From contig JACKIK010000005.1 in assembly GCA_020638455.1 (NCBI GenBank), positions 1-64,000 on the forward strand: 64,000 bases of DNA, read 5' to 3'. The position numbers and the translations under genes were made by a program. A model generated the notes under the pieces. That model saw nothing but the letters and a program-made list of their open reading frames with translations. It had not been told where the DNA came from and ran no database searches. Source of the DNA: Hyphomonas sp. Lineage in GTDB: Bacteria > Pseudomonadota > Alphaproteobacteria > Caulobacterales > Hyphomonadaceae. Below are positions 9,665 to 18,702 of the stretch, one piece after another; the first letter of the stretch is position 1, and each line of letters begins with the position of its first letter.

Positions 9665-10423
9665 ATGGCCGCACCGGACACACGCGCCCGCTATCCGAGC
9701 CTGGAGGGCCAGCCGGTCTTCATTACCGGCGGCGCCACGGGGATCGGTGCGGCGATCGTGCGCGGCTTTGCCCGCAATGGCGCGAAGGTGGCCTTTGTCG
9801 ATCTCGACGAGGCGGCCGGGCTGGCGCTCGCGGAGGAAACCGGCGCAGCGTTTTCCATGCAGGACGTGACGGACGTGGTGGGCCTGCAGGCGGCGATCGA
9901 AGCGTTCGCGCAAGGCGGCAGCGGGCTTTCCATCCTGGTCAACAATGTTGCCAACGATGCGCGCCATGAGGTCGCTGACGTCACGCCCGACTCCTGGCGG
10001 AACAATTTGTCCGTCAATCTCGATCCGGTGTTCTTTGCCTCGCAGGCGGTGCTGCCGCACCTGAAGGCGGCCGGGGGCGGGGCGATCGTCAACCTGTCCT
10101 CCCTGCAGGCGATCATCGCGGACGCGAATCTCCCCGCCTATGTGGCGTCGAAATCGGCGATTCTGGGACTCACCAAATCGCTCGCCCGCGCGGCCGGGCC
10201 CGACCGGATCCGCGTCAATGCCGTAACGCCCGGCTGGATCATGACGGAAAAGCAGAAGCGCCTGTGGCTGACCGAGGAGGCGCATGCGGAGTGGCGCAAG
10301 GCCTGCTGCCTGAAGGAAGATATACAGCCGGACGATGTCGCGGACCTCGTCCTGTTCCTCGCCAGTGACGACGCCCGGATGATCACCGGCCAGTCCTTCG
10401 CCATCGATGCCGGGCGGACCTGA
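9665..10423 (+). CDS. Short-chain dehydrogenase, D-xylose dehydrogenase-like
   Basis: A 252-residue Rossmann-fold NAD(P)-dependent oxidoreductase. The coenzyme motif is GGATGIG (about 19-25), the NNVAN motif follows near 92-96, the catalytic Ser is in NLSS, and the Tyr/Lys pair is in YVASKS. The overall pattern (YPSLEG start, ANDARHEVADVT, LFLASDDARMITGQ end) resembles Caulobacter XylB-type sugar dehydrogenases more than fatty-acid synthesis reductases. The start at 9665 follows AGGAAGGA with good spacing. It stands alone, without other pentose-pathway genes, so the substrate is uncertain. Confidence 0.88.
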   Translation: MAAPDTRARYPSLEGQPVFITGGATGIGAAIVRGFARNGAKVAFVDLDEAAGLALAEETGAAFSMQDVTDVVGLQAAIEAFAQGGSGLSILVNNVANDARHEVADVTPDSWRNNLSVNLDPVFFASQAVLPHLKAAGGGAIVNLSSLQAIIADANLPAYVASKSAILGLTKSLARAAGPDRIRVNAVTPGWIMTEKQKRLWLTEEAHAEWRKACCLKEDIQPDDVADLVLFLASDDARMITGQSFAIDAGRT

Positions 10424-10498
10424 GCCGCCACGGAAGGTCGGCATTGTCTCCGGCGCCGGGGCCTCTATGATCCGGCCGGATTCCTGAAAGGGCGCTAT

Positions 10499-11530
10499 AT
10501 GGCTTATCTTTTCGTGCTGGCGGGACTGGCCCTGCTGATCTTTGGCGGCGAAGGGCTGGTGCGCGGCTCGGTGAGCGTGGCGCGCAAGCTCAACATCTCC
10601 GAACTGGTCATCGGCCTCACGCTGGTCGGCTGCGGCACCTCGATGCCCGAACTGGTGACCAGCCTGAAAGCCATCGATGCCGGCGCCGTCGGTATCTCGA
10701 TCGGCAACGTGATGGGCTCGAACGTCGCCAACATCCTGCTGGTTCTCGGAACAGCGGCGCTGATCCGGCCGATCCTGACCAATCCGCGCGCGCTCTGGCG
10801 CGATGCACTCATGCTTGTTCTGGCGACGGCGGCGTTGTGTGCGCTGATCTGGTTCGACGCGTTCACGCGGCTGACCGGTTTCCTGCTGCTGGCGGTGCTG
10901 ATCCTGTACATCGCGCTATCGCTGCTGGCTGACCAGAACGCCGACACGCCGGCCGCCGAGATGCATGTGGAAGAGGGCGGAATGGTTCCGTCCGAGTTTG
11001 GCATCGGCGTCGGCCTGATCATCGCCATTGTCGGCATGGTGGCGATCATCTTCGGTGCGAACCTGCTGGTGCAGGGCGCCGTGACGATCGCGCGCACGTT
11101 CGGCATCAGCGAGGCGGTAATCGGCATGTCCATCGTGGCCATCGGCACCAGCCTGCCGGAACTCGCAACGTCGGTCGTCGCCTCGACACGCGGCAAGGCG
11201 GACGTGGCGCTCGGCAACGTGATCGGTTCGAACATCTTCAATATTCTGGGCATTCTCGGCGTGACCGCGTTGGTGCACCCGTTCAGCGTCATCGAAAACC
11301 AGGCGGGAAATCTTTCCGGCGAGGCCATGCAGACCGGGACGGCCACAAGCATCATCTCGACCGGCGACATCGGGGCGCTGGTCCTGTCGCTGTTCTTCCT
11401 GCTGCTGTTCGGGATCACCGGGCGCAAGATTGCGCGCTGGGAAGGGGCCCTGTTGCTGGCCGGCTATGCGCTCTACATGGGGCTTCTGTTCAATCTCGTT
11501 CCCGTGCCCGCGATCCTGCCCCATGGCTGA
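10499..11530 (+). CDS. Calcium/sodium antiporter, CaCA family (YrbG-like)
   Basis: A 343-residue inner-membrane exchanger with about ten membrane helices. The two inverted alpha repeats that form the ion site are clear: GCGTSMPELVTS with GNVMGSNVANILLVLG in the first half, and AIGTSLPELATS with GNVIGSNIFNILGILG in the second. Both carry the essential Glu of the PEL/T motif. A cytoplasmic loop rich in Glu separates the halves. Its 3' end overlaps the queF start by eight bases, so the genes are co-transcribed, though no functional link to queuosine is obvious. Confidence 0.93.
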   Translation: MAYLFVLAGLALLIFGGEGLVRGSVSVARKLNISELVIGLTLVGCGTSMPELVTSLKAIDAGAVGISIGNVMGSNVANILLVLGTAALIRPILTNPRALWRDALMLVLATAALCALIWFDAFTRLTGFLLLAVLILYIALSLLADQNADTPAAEMHVEEGGMVPSEFGIGVGLIIAIVGMVAIIFGANLLVQGAVTIARTFGISEAVIGMSIVAIGTSLPELATSVVASTRGKADVALGNVIGSNIFNILGILGVTALVHPFSVIENQAGNLSGEAMQTGTATSIISTGDIGALVLSLFFLLLFGITGRKIARWEGALLLAGYALYMGLLFNLVPVPAILPHG

Positions 11531-11990
11531 TAATCCGATCTACCAGAACCTCGGCCAGCTCGGCCAGCATACGGCCCAGCCGCAGAGCCCGGAGGAGGCC
11601 GAGCTTGAGCGCGTGCCGAACCCGCATGCCGGCACGCTCTACCTGACGCGTTTCGTGGCGCCGGAGTTCACCTCGCTGTGCCCAGTGACAGGCCAGCCGG
11701 ACTTCGCGCATCTCGTGATCGACTATGCGCCCGGCGACTGGCTGGTCGAATCCAAGAGCCTGAAGCTGTACCTCACCAGCTTCCGCAACCATGGTGCCTT
11801 CCACGAGGACTGCACGGTTTCCATCGGCAAGCGGATCTTCGAGTTCACCGATGCGACGTGGCTGCGCATCTCCGGCTACTGGTATCCGCGCGGCGGCATT
11901 CCGATCGACGTGTTCTGGCAGTCGGGCGCGGTGCCGGAGGGTCTCTACGTGCCCGAGACAGGCGTTGCGCCGTATCGCGGCCGGGGCTGA
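11523..11990 (+). CDS. queF: NADPH-dependent preQ0 reductase QueF
   Basis: A 155-residue unimodular (Bacillus-type) 7-cyano-7-deazaguanine reductase. It reduces preQ0 to preQ1 in queuosine biosynthesis. Cys53 in TSLCPVTGQPD is the nucleophile, Asp60 the proton donor, and ESKSLKLY (76-83) the QueF signature for NADPH binding; the His-Glu pair is in NHGAFHED. Length and motif order are normal. The ATG at 11523 lies inside the end of the antiporter gene. Confidence 0.95.
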   Translation: MADNPIYQNLGQLGQHTAQPQSPEEAELERVPNPHAGTLYLTRFVAPEFTSLCPVTGQPDFAHLVIDYAPGDWLVESKSLKLYLTSFRNHGAFHEDCTVSIGKRIFEFTDATWLRISGYWYPRGGIPIDVFWQSGAVPEGLYVPETGVAPYRGRG

Positions 11991-12065
11991 ACGGAACGCT
12001 TTCGGCCCCCGGGGCGTTGGTCGGCAGGTGCGCAACTCTGTCAGACACAATGTCGGGGATCTTCC

Positions 12066-12854
12066 ATGCAGGCGGAAAACACACGGTCGTCACTGAGCAA
12101 GGTCCCGGCCGTCACGCTGGGCTTCTGGCTCATCAAGATTGCGGCGACGACGCTCGGCGAGACCGGCGGCGACACGGTCTCGATGAGCCTCAATCTCGGT
12201 TACCTCGTCGGGACGGCGATCTTCCTGACGGCGCTGGTCGTGCTCGTCAGCCTGCAGATTGCGGCGAGCCGGTTCCGGCCCTTCCTCTACTGGGCCACCA
12301 TCATTGCCTCGACAACGGCGGGCACGACGATGGCAGACTTCGCCACGCGCTCCCTCGGTATCGGATATGCCGGCGGCTCCGCGCTTTTGCTGGCGGGTGT
12401 CGTTGCCATGCTCGGTGCATGGTATGCGGTGGAGCGAACTGTGGCGGTGGAGTCGGTCGTCTCGGCGCGGGCCGAGGGGTTCTACTGGGGCACGATCACC
12501 CTGTCGCAGACGCTGGGCACGGCGCTGGGCGACTGGATCGCCGACGATACCGGGCTCGGCTATCTCGGCGGCGCAGCGTTTTTCGGCGGCCTGCTGGCGC
12601 TGATCGCAGCGGCGTACTTCTGGACGGGTGCGTCCCGCGTCGTCCTGTTCTGGCTGGCCTTCATCCTGACGCGGCCCCTCGGCGCGACGGTGGGAGACTT
12701 CCTCGACAAGCCGTTCAGCGAAGGCGGGCTGGCGCTCAGCCGGCCGATTGCGACGCTCGTCCTCGCGGTGTTCATTATCGGGGCGATCCTGGTCCTGCCG
12801 CAGCGGGCCGGGGGACATCCTCAGCGGGCGGAGCCGGACGGACGCCTCAGCTGA
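12066..12854 (+). CDS. Multi-pass membrane protein, COG4705-like
   Basis: A 262-residue integral membrane protein with about eight helices arranged as two similar halves: KIAATTLGETGGDTVSMSLN, TIIASTTAGTTMAD, TITLSQTLGTALGDWIADD, FILTRPLGATVGDFL. The repeated T-x-G-(E/D) intramembrane motifs look like a transporter core. It resembles the COG4705 group of uncharacterised membrane-anchored proteins. No partner gene is evident. Its last eight bases overlap the convergent nitroreductase gene. Function is unknown; a transport role is inference from the duplicated helix motifs. Confidence 0.75.
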   Translation: MQAENTRSSLSKVPAVTLGFWLIKIAATTLGETGGDTVSMSLNLGYLVGTAIFLTALVVLVSLQIAASRFRPFLYWATIIASTTAGTTMADFATRSLGIGYAGGSALLLAGVVAMLGAWYAVERTVAVESVVSARAEGFYWGTITLSQTLGTALGDWIADDTGLGYLGGAAFFGGLLALIAAAYFWTGASRVVLFWLAFILTRPLGATVGDFLDKPFSEGGLALSRPIATLVLAVFIIGAILVLPQRAGGHPQRAEPDGRLS

Positions 12855-13470
12855 CCCAGCGGGTCACCTTCGCCGCCATGTCGGCGCGCGGGCGCTCGGT
12901 CGAGGGCACGGTCGCCGTGCCGAGATAGATGAACCCGGCGACGCGCTCGGAGCCGACGAGGCCCAGCAGGTTTCCTGCCTCGGCATCGAAGGCCGGCCAT
13001 TCCGACAGCCATGTTCCGGCCCAGCCGCTGGCATTGGCGGCGAGCAGCAAGTTGTAACAGACCGCACCGGCGGACAGCTCCTGTTCCCAGACCGGCGTCT
13101 TGCCATCGTCGACCGGCGAGGAAACCACTGCCACCACGACCGGCGCACGCAGCAACAGCTTTCCGGCCTCGGCAATCTCGGCTTCAGGTGCCTTCCGGCC
13201 CGACAGGATGCCGGCGAGGCCTTCGCCGAACCGAGTCCGGGCGTCGCCTTCGAACACGATGAAACGCCAGGGAGCCAGTTTGCGGTGGTCGGGAACGCGG
13301 GCGGCGATCTCCAGCAGTTCGTCCAGCGCTTCCGGCGAGGGGCCGGGCGGGCCGATGAACTGCTTTCCGGCCGAACGGCGGAGCGCCAGCAGCGCGCGGG
13401 TGTCGGTGCTGGGGCGGACAGGCAGCATCGGCGTGCCGAGCGGCGGGGCGGGAGGAAACCTTTTCGTCAT
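12847..13470 (-). CDS. Nitroreductase-family flavoprotein (YdjA-like)
   Basis: A 207-residue FMN-dependent oxidoreductase. The N-terminal RRSAGKQF segment (about 33-40) matches the FMN-phosphate-binding start of the family. Next come VPDHRKLAPWRFIVFEG, AGAVCYNLLLAA and GWAGTWLSEWP (helix and flavin pocket), then a C-terminal GFIYLGT strand. The start at 13470 is supported because upstream residues look random. It probably reduces nitroaromatics or quinone-like compounds with NAD(P)H; the physiological substrate is unknown. It diverges from the TetR gene across 127 bases. Confidence 0.88.
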   Translation of the reverse strand: MTKRFPPAPPLGTPMLPVRPSTDTRALLALRRSAGKQFIGPPGPSPEALDELLEIAARVPDHRKLAPWRFIVFEGDARTRFGEGLAGILSGRKAPEAEIAEAGKLLLRAPVVVAVVSSPVDDGKTPVWEQELSAGAVCYNLLLAANASGWAGTWLSEWPAFDAEAGNLLGLVGSERVAGFIYLGTATVPSTERPRADMAAKVTRWVS

Positions 13471-13597
13471 ACGCCCGTGCTTACTGTGAACCGAAACAGG
13501 CGCAAAGCCGGATTCAGCCTTTCCTGCTTGCGGCACGGGTGATGCGGGCTTAGAATGTGAACAGTGTTCACTAATTGAACGTTGATCTGGGTCGGGC

Positions 13598-14311
13598 ATG
13601 GACACGGACTACCCTCCTGAAGCGACGCCGGCGCGCCGCCGGCGCAAGAAGGTCAAGGAATCGATCCTTGCGGCGGCCGAGAAGGTGTTCGCCGAGGAAG
13701 GTGAAAGCGGCCTGTCGATCCGCCGCCTGGCGGAGAAGATCGATTACTCGCCTTCGGCGATCTACAAGTATTTCGGCTCCAAGGAAGAATTGCTGGACGA
13801 GCTGAAGGAGGCGTTCTTTGCGCGCCTCATGGAAAAGGTCGCGCGGATATCCGATACGGCCCGGCCGTTCCGCGAGCGGGCGCATGATTGCCTGACAGGC
13901 TATGTGAAGACGGCGGTGGAGCGCCCGCACCACTATGCGGCAGCGTTCTCGACCATTCCCTCGCCCGACGAAGTTGCCGCGCGGGCGCCGGTCTGCTGGG
14001 ACAGTTTCATCGATACCCGCAAGGGCCAGGCGTTCCGGGTGCTGGTGGACATTGTCGAAGAGGGACAGGCCAATCGCGCCTTCGACAAGGCGATGTGCCC
14101 GGTTGCGGCGGCGAAGTCCGTGTGGGCATCGCTGCATGGCCTGGCGCTGCTGATGATCCATATGCCGCTGCTGCCCGAAGTGCAGCCGCATGGCGGTGCA
14201 CTTCCGCCGGATGCCTTTGTGGCGTTCCACGCCGACCTCCTGCTCCGCGGTCTGGGGATGCCGTGCGATGCGCCCCTGACACCAGCGACGAACGGACAAG
14301 CTGATGAATGA
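13598..14311 (+). CDS. TetR/AcrR-family repressor of the efflux operon
   Basis: A 237-residue regulator. The N-terminal HTH occupies about 15-65 (KESILAAAEKVFAEEG, GLSIRRLAEKIDYSPSAIYKYFGSKEELLD), followed by a TetR_C-like ligand domain. Its last eight bases overlap the start of the membrane-fusion-protein gene, so it is the first gene of a TetR-MFP-RND operon and is expected to repress it by autoregulation. Ligand unknown. Confidence 0.92.
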   Translation: MDTDYPPEATPARRRRKKVKESILAAAEKVFAEEGESGLSIRRLAEKIDYSPSAIYKYFGSKEELLDELKEAFFARLMEKVARISDTARPFRERAHDCLTGYVKTAVERPHHYAAAFSTIPSPDEVAARAPVCWDSFIDTRKGQAFRVLVDIVEEGQANRAFDKAMCPVAAAKSVWASLHGLALLMIHMPLLPEVQPHGGALPPDAFVAFHADLLLRGLGMPCDAPLTPATNGQADE

Positions 14312-15488
14312 TGCCTACGGAATAACGGGCGAAGAGGTTCGCGAGAAAAAGCCGACCTGGGTGAAGGGGATCATCTTCTTCCTGTTGATGATCGTCGTGT
14401 CCGTCGGCCTGCTGTTTGCGGCCACCCTGCTGCGCAGTGCTGAGGGGCCGCGCGTGGCCGAGGAGGCGCCGGCGCCCCTGACCGTCAGCGTGGAGTCGGT
14501 TGCGCCGGCGGCGTCTTTCGAACTGGACGAGAGCTATTCCGGGCTCGCCGAAGCGCGGCGGACCAGCGAACTCGGCTTTGCCGGAGGAGGGCGGATTTCC
14601 GCGATCTCCGCCGATGTCGGCGACCGGGTGAAGCTGGGCGACACGCTGGCGCGGCTCGACACGCGCAGCCTGGAGGCCCAGCTTGCTTCGGCCGAGGCGA
14701 TGGTGGCGGAAGCTCGCGCAGGGCATGACCTGGCGCTGAATACCGTCGAACGGCAACGCACGCTGCGCCTCGAAGGGCATGTGTCGCAGCAGCGGGTGGA
14801 TGAAGCGGAAGCGCAGGCCAATACGGCGCTGGCGCGCGTGGAAGCCGCCAAGGCGCAGGCGGATACGCTCCGTGTCCAGATCGACCTCTCTCGCATCCGG
14901 GCGCCGTTCGCCGGCGTGGTGACGCGGCGGCTGGCCGATGAAGGCGCGATTGCCAGTCCCGGCCAGCCGATCCTCGAACTGGTGGAATCAGGTGTGCTTG
15001 AAGCGCAGCTCGGCCTGCCGGCGCAGAGCGCAGCGCTGCTGAAGCCGGGCACGGAATACACACTGACGGCGGACACGGGCAGCGTGACCGCAAAGCTGCG
15101 CAATGTGACCGGCGTGATCGATTCCAGCCAGCGCACGGTGACCGCCGTGTTCGAGATCGAGAACCCCGATGTGGTTGCCGCAGGCTCCGTCGTGCGGCTC
15201 GCGCTGGAGCGGAATATCGGCGAGGAAGGCTTCTGGGTGCCGGTCAAGGCGCTCTCGGCGGCTTCGCGCGGCCTGTGGAACGTGTATGTCGCATCTCCGT
15301 CCGCGGATGGCTGGACCGCCGTGCCGCGGCCGGTGGAGATGGTGCACTCAGAGGGCGACCGCGCCTATGTACGCGGTCCCGTGCGCGCCGGCGACCGGGT
15401 GATCGTGGACGGCCTGCAGCGGATCACGCCGGGGATGCCGGTGACGCCGCGCGATGCGACCAGCGCCTCGAATACCAACGGCGGCTGA
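14304..15488 (+). CDS. RND efflux periplasmic adaptor (membrane fusion protein)
   Basis: A 394-residue HlyD-type adaptor. It is anchored by one N-terminal helix (about 22-43, GIIFFLLMIVVSVGLLFAA) rather than a lipid. Beta-barrel and lipoyl halves flank a coiled-coil hairpin: VGDRVKLGDTLARLDTRSL leads in, the hairpin covers about 130-195, and IRAPFAGVVTRRLADEGAI leads out. It links the downstream RND pump to an outer-membrane channel. It ends six bases before the pump gene. No TolC-type channel gene is present in the window, so the complex must recruit one encoded elsewhere. Confidence 0.92.
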   Translation: MNDAYGITGEEVREKKPTWVKGIIFFLLMIVVSVGLLFAATLLRSAEGPRVAEEAPAPLTVSVESVAPAASFELDESYSGLAEARRTSELGFAGGGRISAISADVGDRVKLGDTLARLDTRSLEAQLASAEAMVAEARAGHDLALNTVERQRTLRLEGHVSQQRVDEAEAQANTALARVEAAKAQADTLRVQIDLSRIRAPFAGVVTRRLADEGAIASPGQPILELVESGVLEAQLGLPAQSAALLKPGTEYTLTADTGSVTAKLRNVTGVIDSSQRTVTAVFEIENPDVVAAGSVVRLALERNIGEEGFWVPVKALSAASRGLWNVYVASPSADGWTAVPRPVEMVHSEGDRAYVRGPVRAGDRVIVDGLQRITPGMPVTPRDATSASNTNGG

Positions 15489-15494
15489 GGCGAC

Positions 15495-18400
15495 ATGGCG
15501 GGGATCCTCAGCATCTTCTACAAGCTGCCGCGCCTGACGGCGCTGGCGATCATCGTGGTGCTTGTCGGCGGCCTCGGCGCCTTGCTGACGCTGGGCCGGC
15601 AGGAGGACCCGACGCTGGTCGAGCGGTTCGGCTTCGTGCTGACCACCATGCCCGGCTCCGATGCGGAGCGGATGGAAGCGCTGGTCACAGAGCCGGTCGA
15701 AACGGCGCTGATGGAATTGCCGGAAGTGCAGGAGCTCAAATCGTCCACCCGTGCCGGCGTGTCACAGGTCAATTTGCGCATTCGCGACGACCTGACGGAG
15801 GCCGAAGTCGACGATGCCTGGACGCTGATCCGGCAGAAGGTGGACCAAGCGCGCGCGAAGTTTCCGCCGGGCGTGTCGATCCCGGAAGTGCACCGGCAAT
15901 ATGTCGGCGCGGCGACGCTGGTGGTGGGGATCACCTGGGAGGCGGATTCCGACCCGCCGCTGGCCGTGATGCGGCGCCTGGCGCTGGACCTGGAGGACCG
16001 GTTCGAGCGACTGCCGGGGACGGAGCTGACCAGCGTGTTCGGCCTGCCGGACGAGGAAGTGCGCGTGGTGCCCGATCCGGATGCGCTTGCGGCGACCGGC
16101 CTGTCGTTCCGGCAGGCGGCGAACCTGATTGCGTCCGCCGACGCCAAGTCCCCCGCCGGGCGGCTGCGCGGGCAGGGCGGCAATGTCGGCGTCGAGATCG
16201 GCGGTGAGTTCGACTCGATTTCGCGGGTGCTGGCCGTGCCGCTGGTGCAGCGGCCCGATGGCACATCCGTTCGCGTCAGCGATGTCGCGACGGTGCAGAA
16301 AGGGCTCGCCGATCCGCCGGTGCGCATGGCACTGGAGGACGGACACCGGAGCATCCTGGTGGGCGTCTACATCTCGCCGGACCAGCGCGTCGATCAATGG
16401 GCGACGTCGGCGCGAAAGGTCGTCGATACGTTTGCGCAGAACCCGCCGCCGGGCCTCGAGATTCACACGATCTTCGACCAGAGCAAATATACCAATGCGC
16501 GCCTGAACGGCCTCGGCAGGAACCTGATGTTCTCGGCCCTGATCGTGTTCGCGGTGCTGTTCTTCACCATGGGCTGGCGCTCTGCCATCGTGGTCGGCAC
16601 GGCGCTGCCGCTGACCGTGGCGCTGGTGCTGATCCTGTTCAAGGTGTTCGGCCACCCGCTGCACCAGATGTCGGTGACGGGGCTTGTCATCTCGCTCGGC
16701 CTGCTGATCGACAACGCCATCGTCGTGGTGGACGATTTCGACCAGTGGCGGGTGAAGGGGCTGGGCCGGCTCGACGCGATCGAGCGCAGCCTGAAGCACC
16801 TGTTCGCGCCGCTGGGGGCCTCTGCGCTGACCACCGCGCTGGCCTTTGCGCCGATTGCCATGCTGCCGGGCCCGTCGGGTGAATTCATCGGCATGATCGG
16901 CCTGTCGGTCGTGTATTCGATCCTCGCCTCCTTCTTCGTGTCCGTCACGATCATCCCCGCCATGGCCGGCTGGTTCGACCGGACGCGCGGCTGGGAACGC
17001 GGCGAGCATCGCCGGCCCCGCCGCTGGTGGCGGGACGGGATCGCCATCGACTATGTGTCCGACGGCTACAGGGCTTCGGTGGAGGCGGTGCTGCGCTTTC
17101 CGCTGCTCGGCATCTTCGCCGGGGTCGCGCCCGCCGTGCTGGGTTTCGCGCTGGCCAAGCAACTGCCGACGCAGTTCTTTCCGCAGACGGAACGCGATCA
17201 GTTCCAGCTGACACTGCAGCTGCCGGATGAGGCGAGCCTTGCCGATACTGAAGCCGCGACGCAACGGGCGACGGAACTGATCCGCTCCCTCGACGGCGTG
17301 TCCAAGGTCACCTGGGTAATGGGAGAGCCGGGGCCGCGCGTCTATTATAACGCGATCAACAACACGTCCGGGGTCGAGGGGTTTGCGTCAGGCTGGGTGC
17401 AGCTCGACAATAATCTCCGGACACGGCAGATGGTGGACAAGGTGCAGCGCCTTGTGCGGGCCGAGTTCCCCGAGGCACGCTTCCTGGCGCTGCCGTACGA
17501 ACAGGGCCCGCCGGCGGACGCGCCGATCGAACTGCGTGTCCTTGGCGACGATTTCGAGGTGCTGAACCGTCTCGGCGACGAGATGCGGGCAACGCTGGCG
17601 CAGACGCCGGGCGTCACCTACACGGTGGCTTCGCTGCAGCTCGGCGCGCCGACCATGCGATTCAATGCGGACGAGACCGCTGCGGCGCTGACGGGCGAGC
17701 GGCTGACCGGGCTTGCCGCCGATCTCAATGCCGAGCTCGAAGGGGTACAGGCGGGCTCGGTTCTGGAAGGGACGGAAGAGCTGCCGGTACGTGTGATTGC
17801 GCCGGACAGGCGGCGGCGCGAGCTGTCCAATCTGCGCTCGGCGAGCGTCGGCTCGTCCGGAACGCCGATTTCGGCGCTCGGCTCGATTTCGCTCGATCCG
17901 GAAACGGCGGTGATTTCGCGCTGGGACGGGCAGCGCTCGAACCAGATCCTCGCCTATCTCGATCCCTACACGCTGGCCGATCCGGCACTGAAGAAATTCA
18001 ACGAGCGCCTTGCCGCAACGGACTTCACGGTGCCGGCAGGCTATACCGTCGTCACCGGCGGGGAGGCGGAGAATGCCGCCCAGACGCAGGGCGATCTCGC
18101 CGTGGTCGGCATTCCGCTGGTGCTCGTGATGGCGGGTGCCATCATGCTGGTGTTCAATTCCTTCCGGATGATGCTCCTGATACTGACAACGGGTTTCCTG
18201 TCGCTGGGGCTCGCCTTCTTCGGTGTGTGGCTGTTCAACCTGCCGATGGGGTTCAACGCGATCATTGGCGCGGTGGGCCTGCTCGGCGTCTCGATCAACT
18301 CGTCGATCGTGGTTCTGTCATTGTTGCGAGCGGACAAGCGCGCGCTGGCGGACGATGTGATCGTGCAGCGCGAGATCGTCGTGGATGCCACGCGCCATAT

Positions 18401-18620
18401 CGTGGCGACGACGCTGACGACGATGGGCGGCTTCGTGCCGATCCTGATGTCGGGCGACAATTTCTGGCTGCCGCTGGCGGCCGGGATTTCCGGCGGTGTT
18501 GCCGGGTCGGCCCTGCTGGCGCTGTATTTCACCCCGGCGGTGTTCCGTATCATGACGTACAAGCCGGTGCGGCGGCTGTTCGGATACCGGCCGGAGCAGC
18601 AGGCGATGCCGGCCGAATGA
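15495..18620 (+). CDS. RND multidrug efflux permease (AcrB/AcrD/AcrF family)
   Basis: A 1041-residue proton-driven inner-membrane exporter with the usual 12 helices and two large periplasmic loops. The first helix is at about 13-33. Helix 4 carries the acidic proton-relay segment LLIDNAIVVVDDFDQW, and the N-terminal QEDPTLVERFGF region matches the porter subdomain start. The second half shows LPTQFFPQTERDQF after helix 7, and GLLGVSINSSIVVLSL in place of the acidic relay. It works with the adaptor encoded just upstream. Full length with no disrupted segment; substrate unknown. Confidence 0.93.
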   Translation: MAGILSIFYKLPRLTALAIIVVLVGGLGALLTLGRQEDPTLVERFGFVLTTMPGSDAERMEALVTEPVETALMELPEVQELKSSTRAGVSQVNLRIRDDLTEAEVDDAWTLIRQKVDQARAKFPPGVSIPEVHRQYVGAATLVVGITWEADSDPPLAVMRRLALDLEDRFERLPGTELTSVFGLPDEEVRVVPDPDALAATGLSFRQAANLIASADAKSPAGRLRGQGGNVGVEIGGEFDSISRVLAVPLVQRPDGTSVRVSDVATVQKGLADPPVRMALEDGHRSILVGVYISPDQRVDQWATSARKVVDTFAQNPPPGLEIHTIFDQSKYTNARLNGLGRNLMFSALIVFAVLFFTMGWRSAIVVGTALPLTVALVLILFKVFGHPLHQMSVTGLVISLGLLIDNAIVVVDDFDQWRVKGLGRLDAIERSLKHLFAPLGASALTTALAFAPIAMLPGPSGEFIGMIGLSVVYSILASFFVSVTIIPAMAGWFDRTRGWERGEHRRPRRWWRDGIAIDYVSDGYRASVEAVLRFPLLGIFAGVAPAVLGFALAKQLPTQFFPQTERDQFQLTLQLPDEASLADTEAATQRATELIRSLDGVSKVTWVMGEPGPRVYYNAINNTSGVEGFASGWVQLDNNLRTRQMVDKVQRLVRAEFPEARFLALPYEQGPPADAPIELRVLGDDFEVLNRLGDEMRATLAQTPGVTYTVASLQLGAPTMRFNADETAAALTGERLTGLAADLNAELEGVQAGSVLEGTEELPVRVIAPDRRRRELSNLRSASVGSSGTPISALGSISLDPETAVISRWDGQRSNQILAYLDPYTLADPALKKFNERLAATDFTVPAGYTVVTGGEAENAAQTQGDLAVVGIPLVLVMAGAIMLVFNSFRMMLLILTTGFLSLGLAFFGVWLFNLPMGFNAIIGAVGLLGVSINSSIVVLSLLRADKRALADDVIVQREIVVDATRHIVATTLTTMGGFVPILMSGDNFWLPLAAGISGGVAGSALLALYFTPAVFRIMTYKPVRRLFGYRPEQQAMPAE

Positions 18621-18702
18621 CCCAATCGTGACCGGCTGGGGCCTTGATGCGCCCGGTCCGGTTCCCCATCTTCGGCTGAATTGAGTCGGAAAGGAGCCCC
18701 CC

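Noticed and set aside
8079..9869. 596-residue plus-strand frame opposite tamA
   Set aside because: Antisense shadow; tamA has clear POTRA and barrel motifs on the other strand.
15762..17264. 500-residue minus-strand frame opposite the RND pump
   Set aside because: Gln/Arg/His-rich shadow with no recognisable motif; the RND frame is continuous and conserved.
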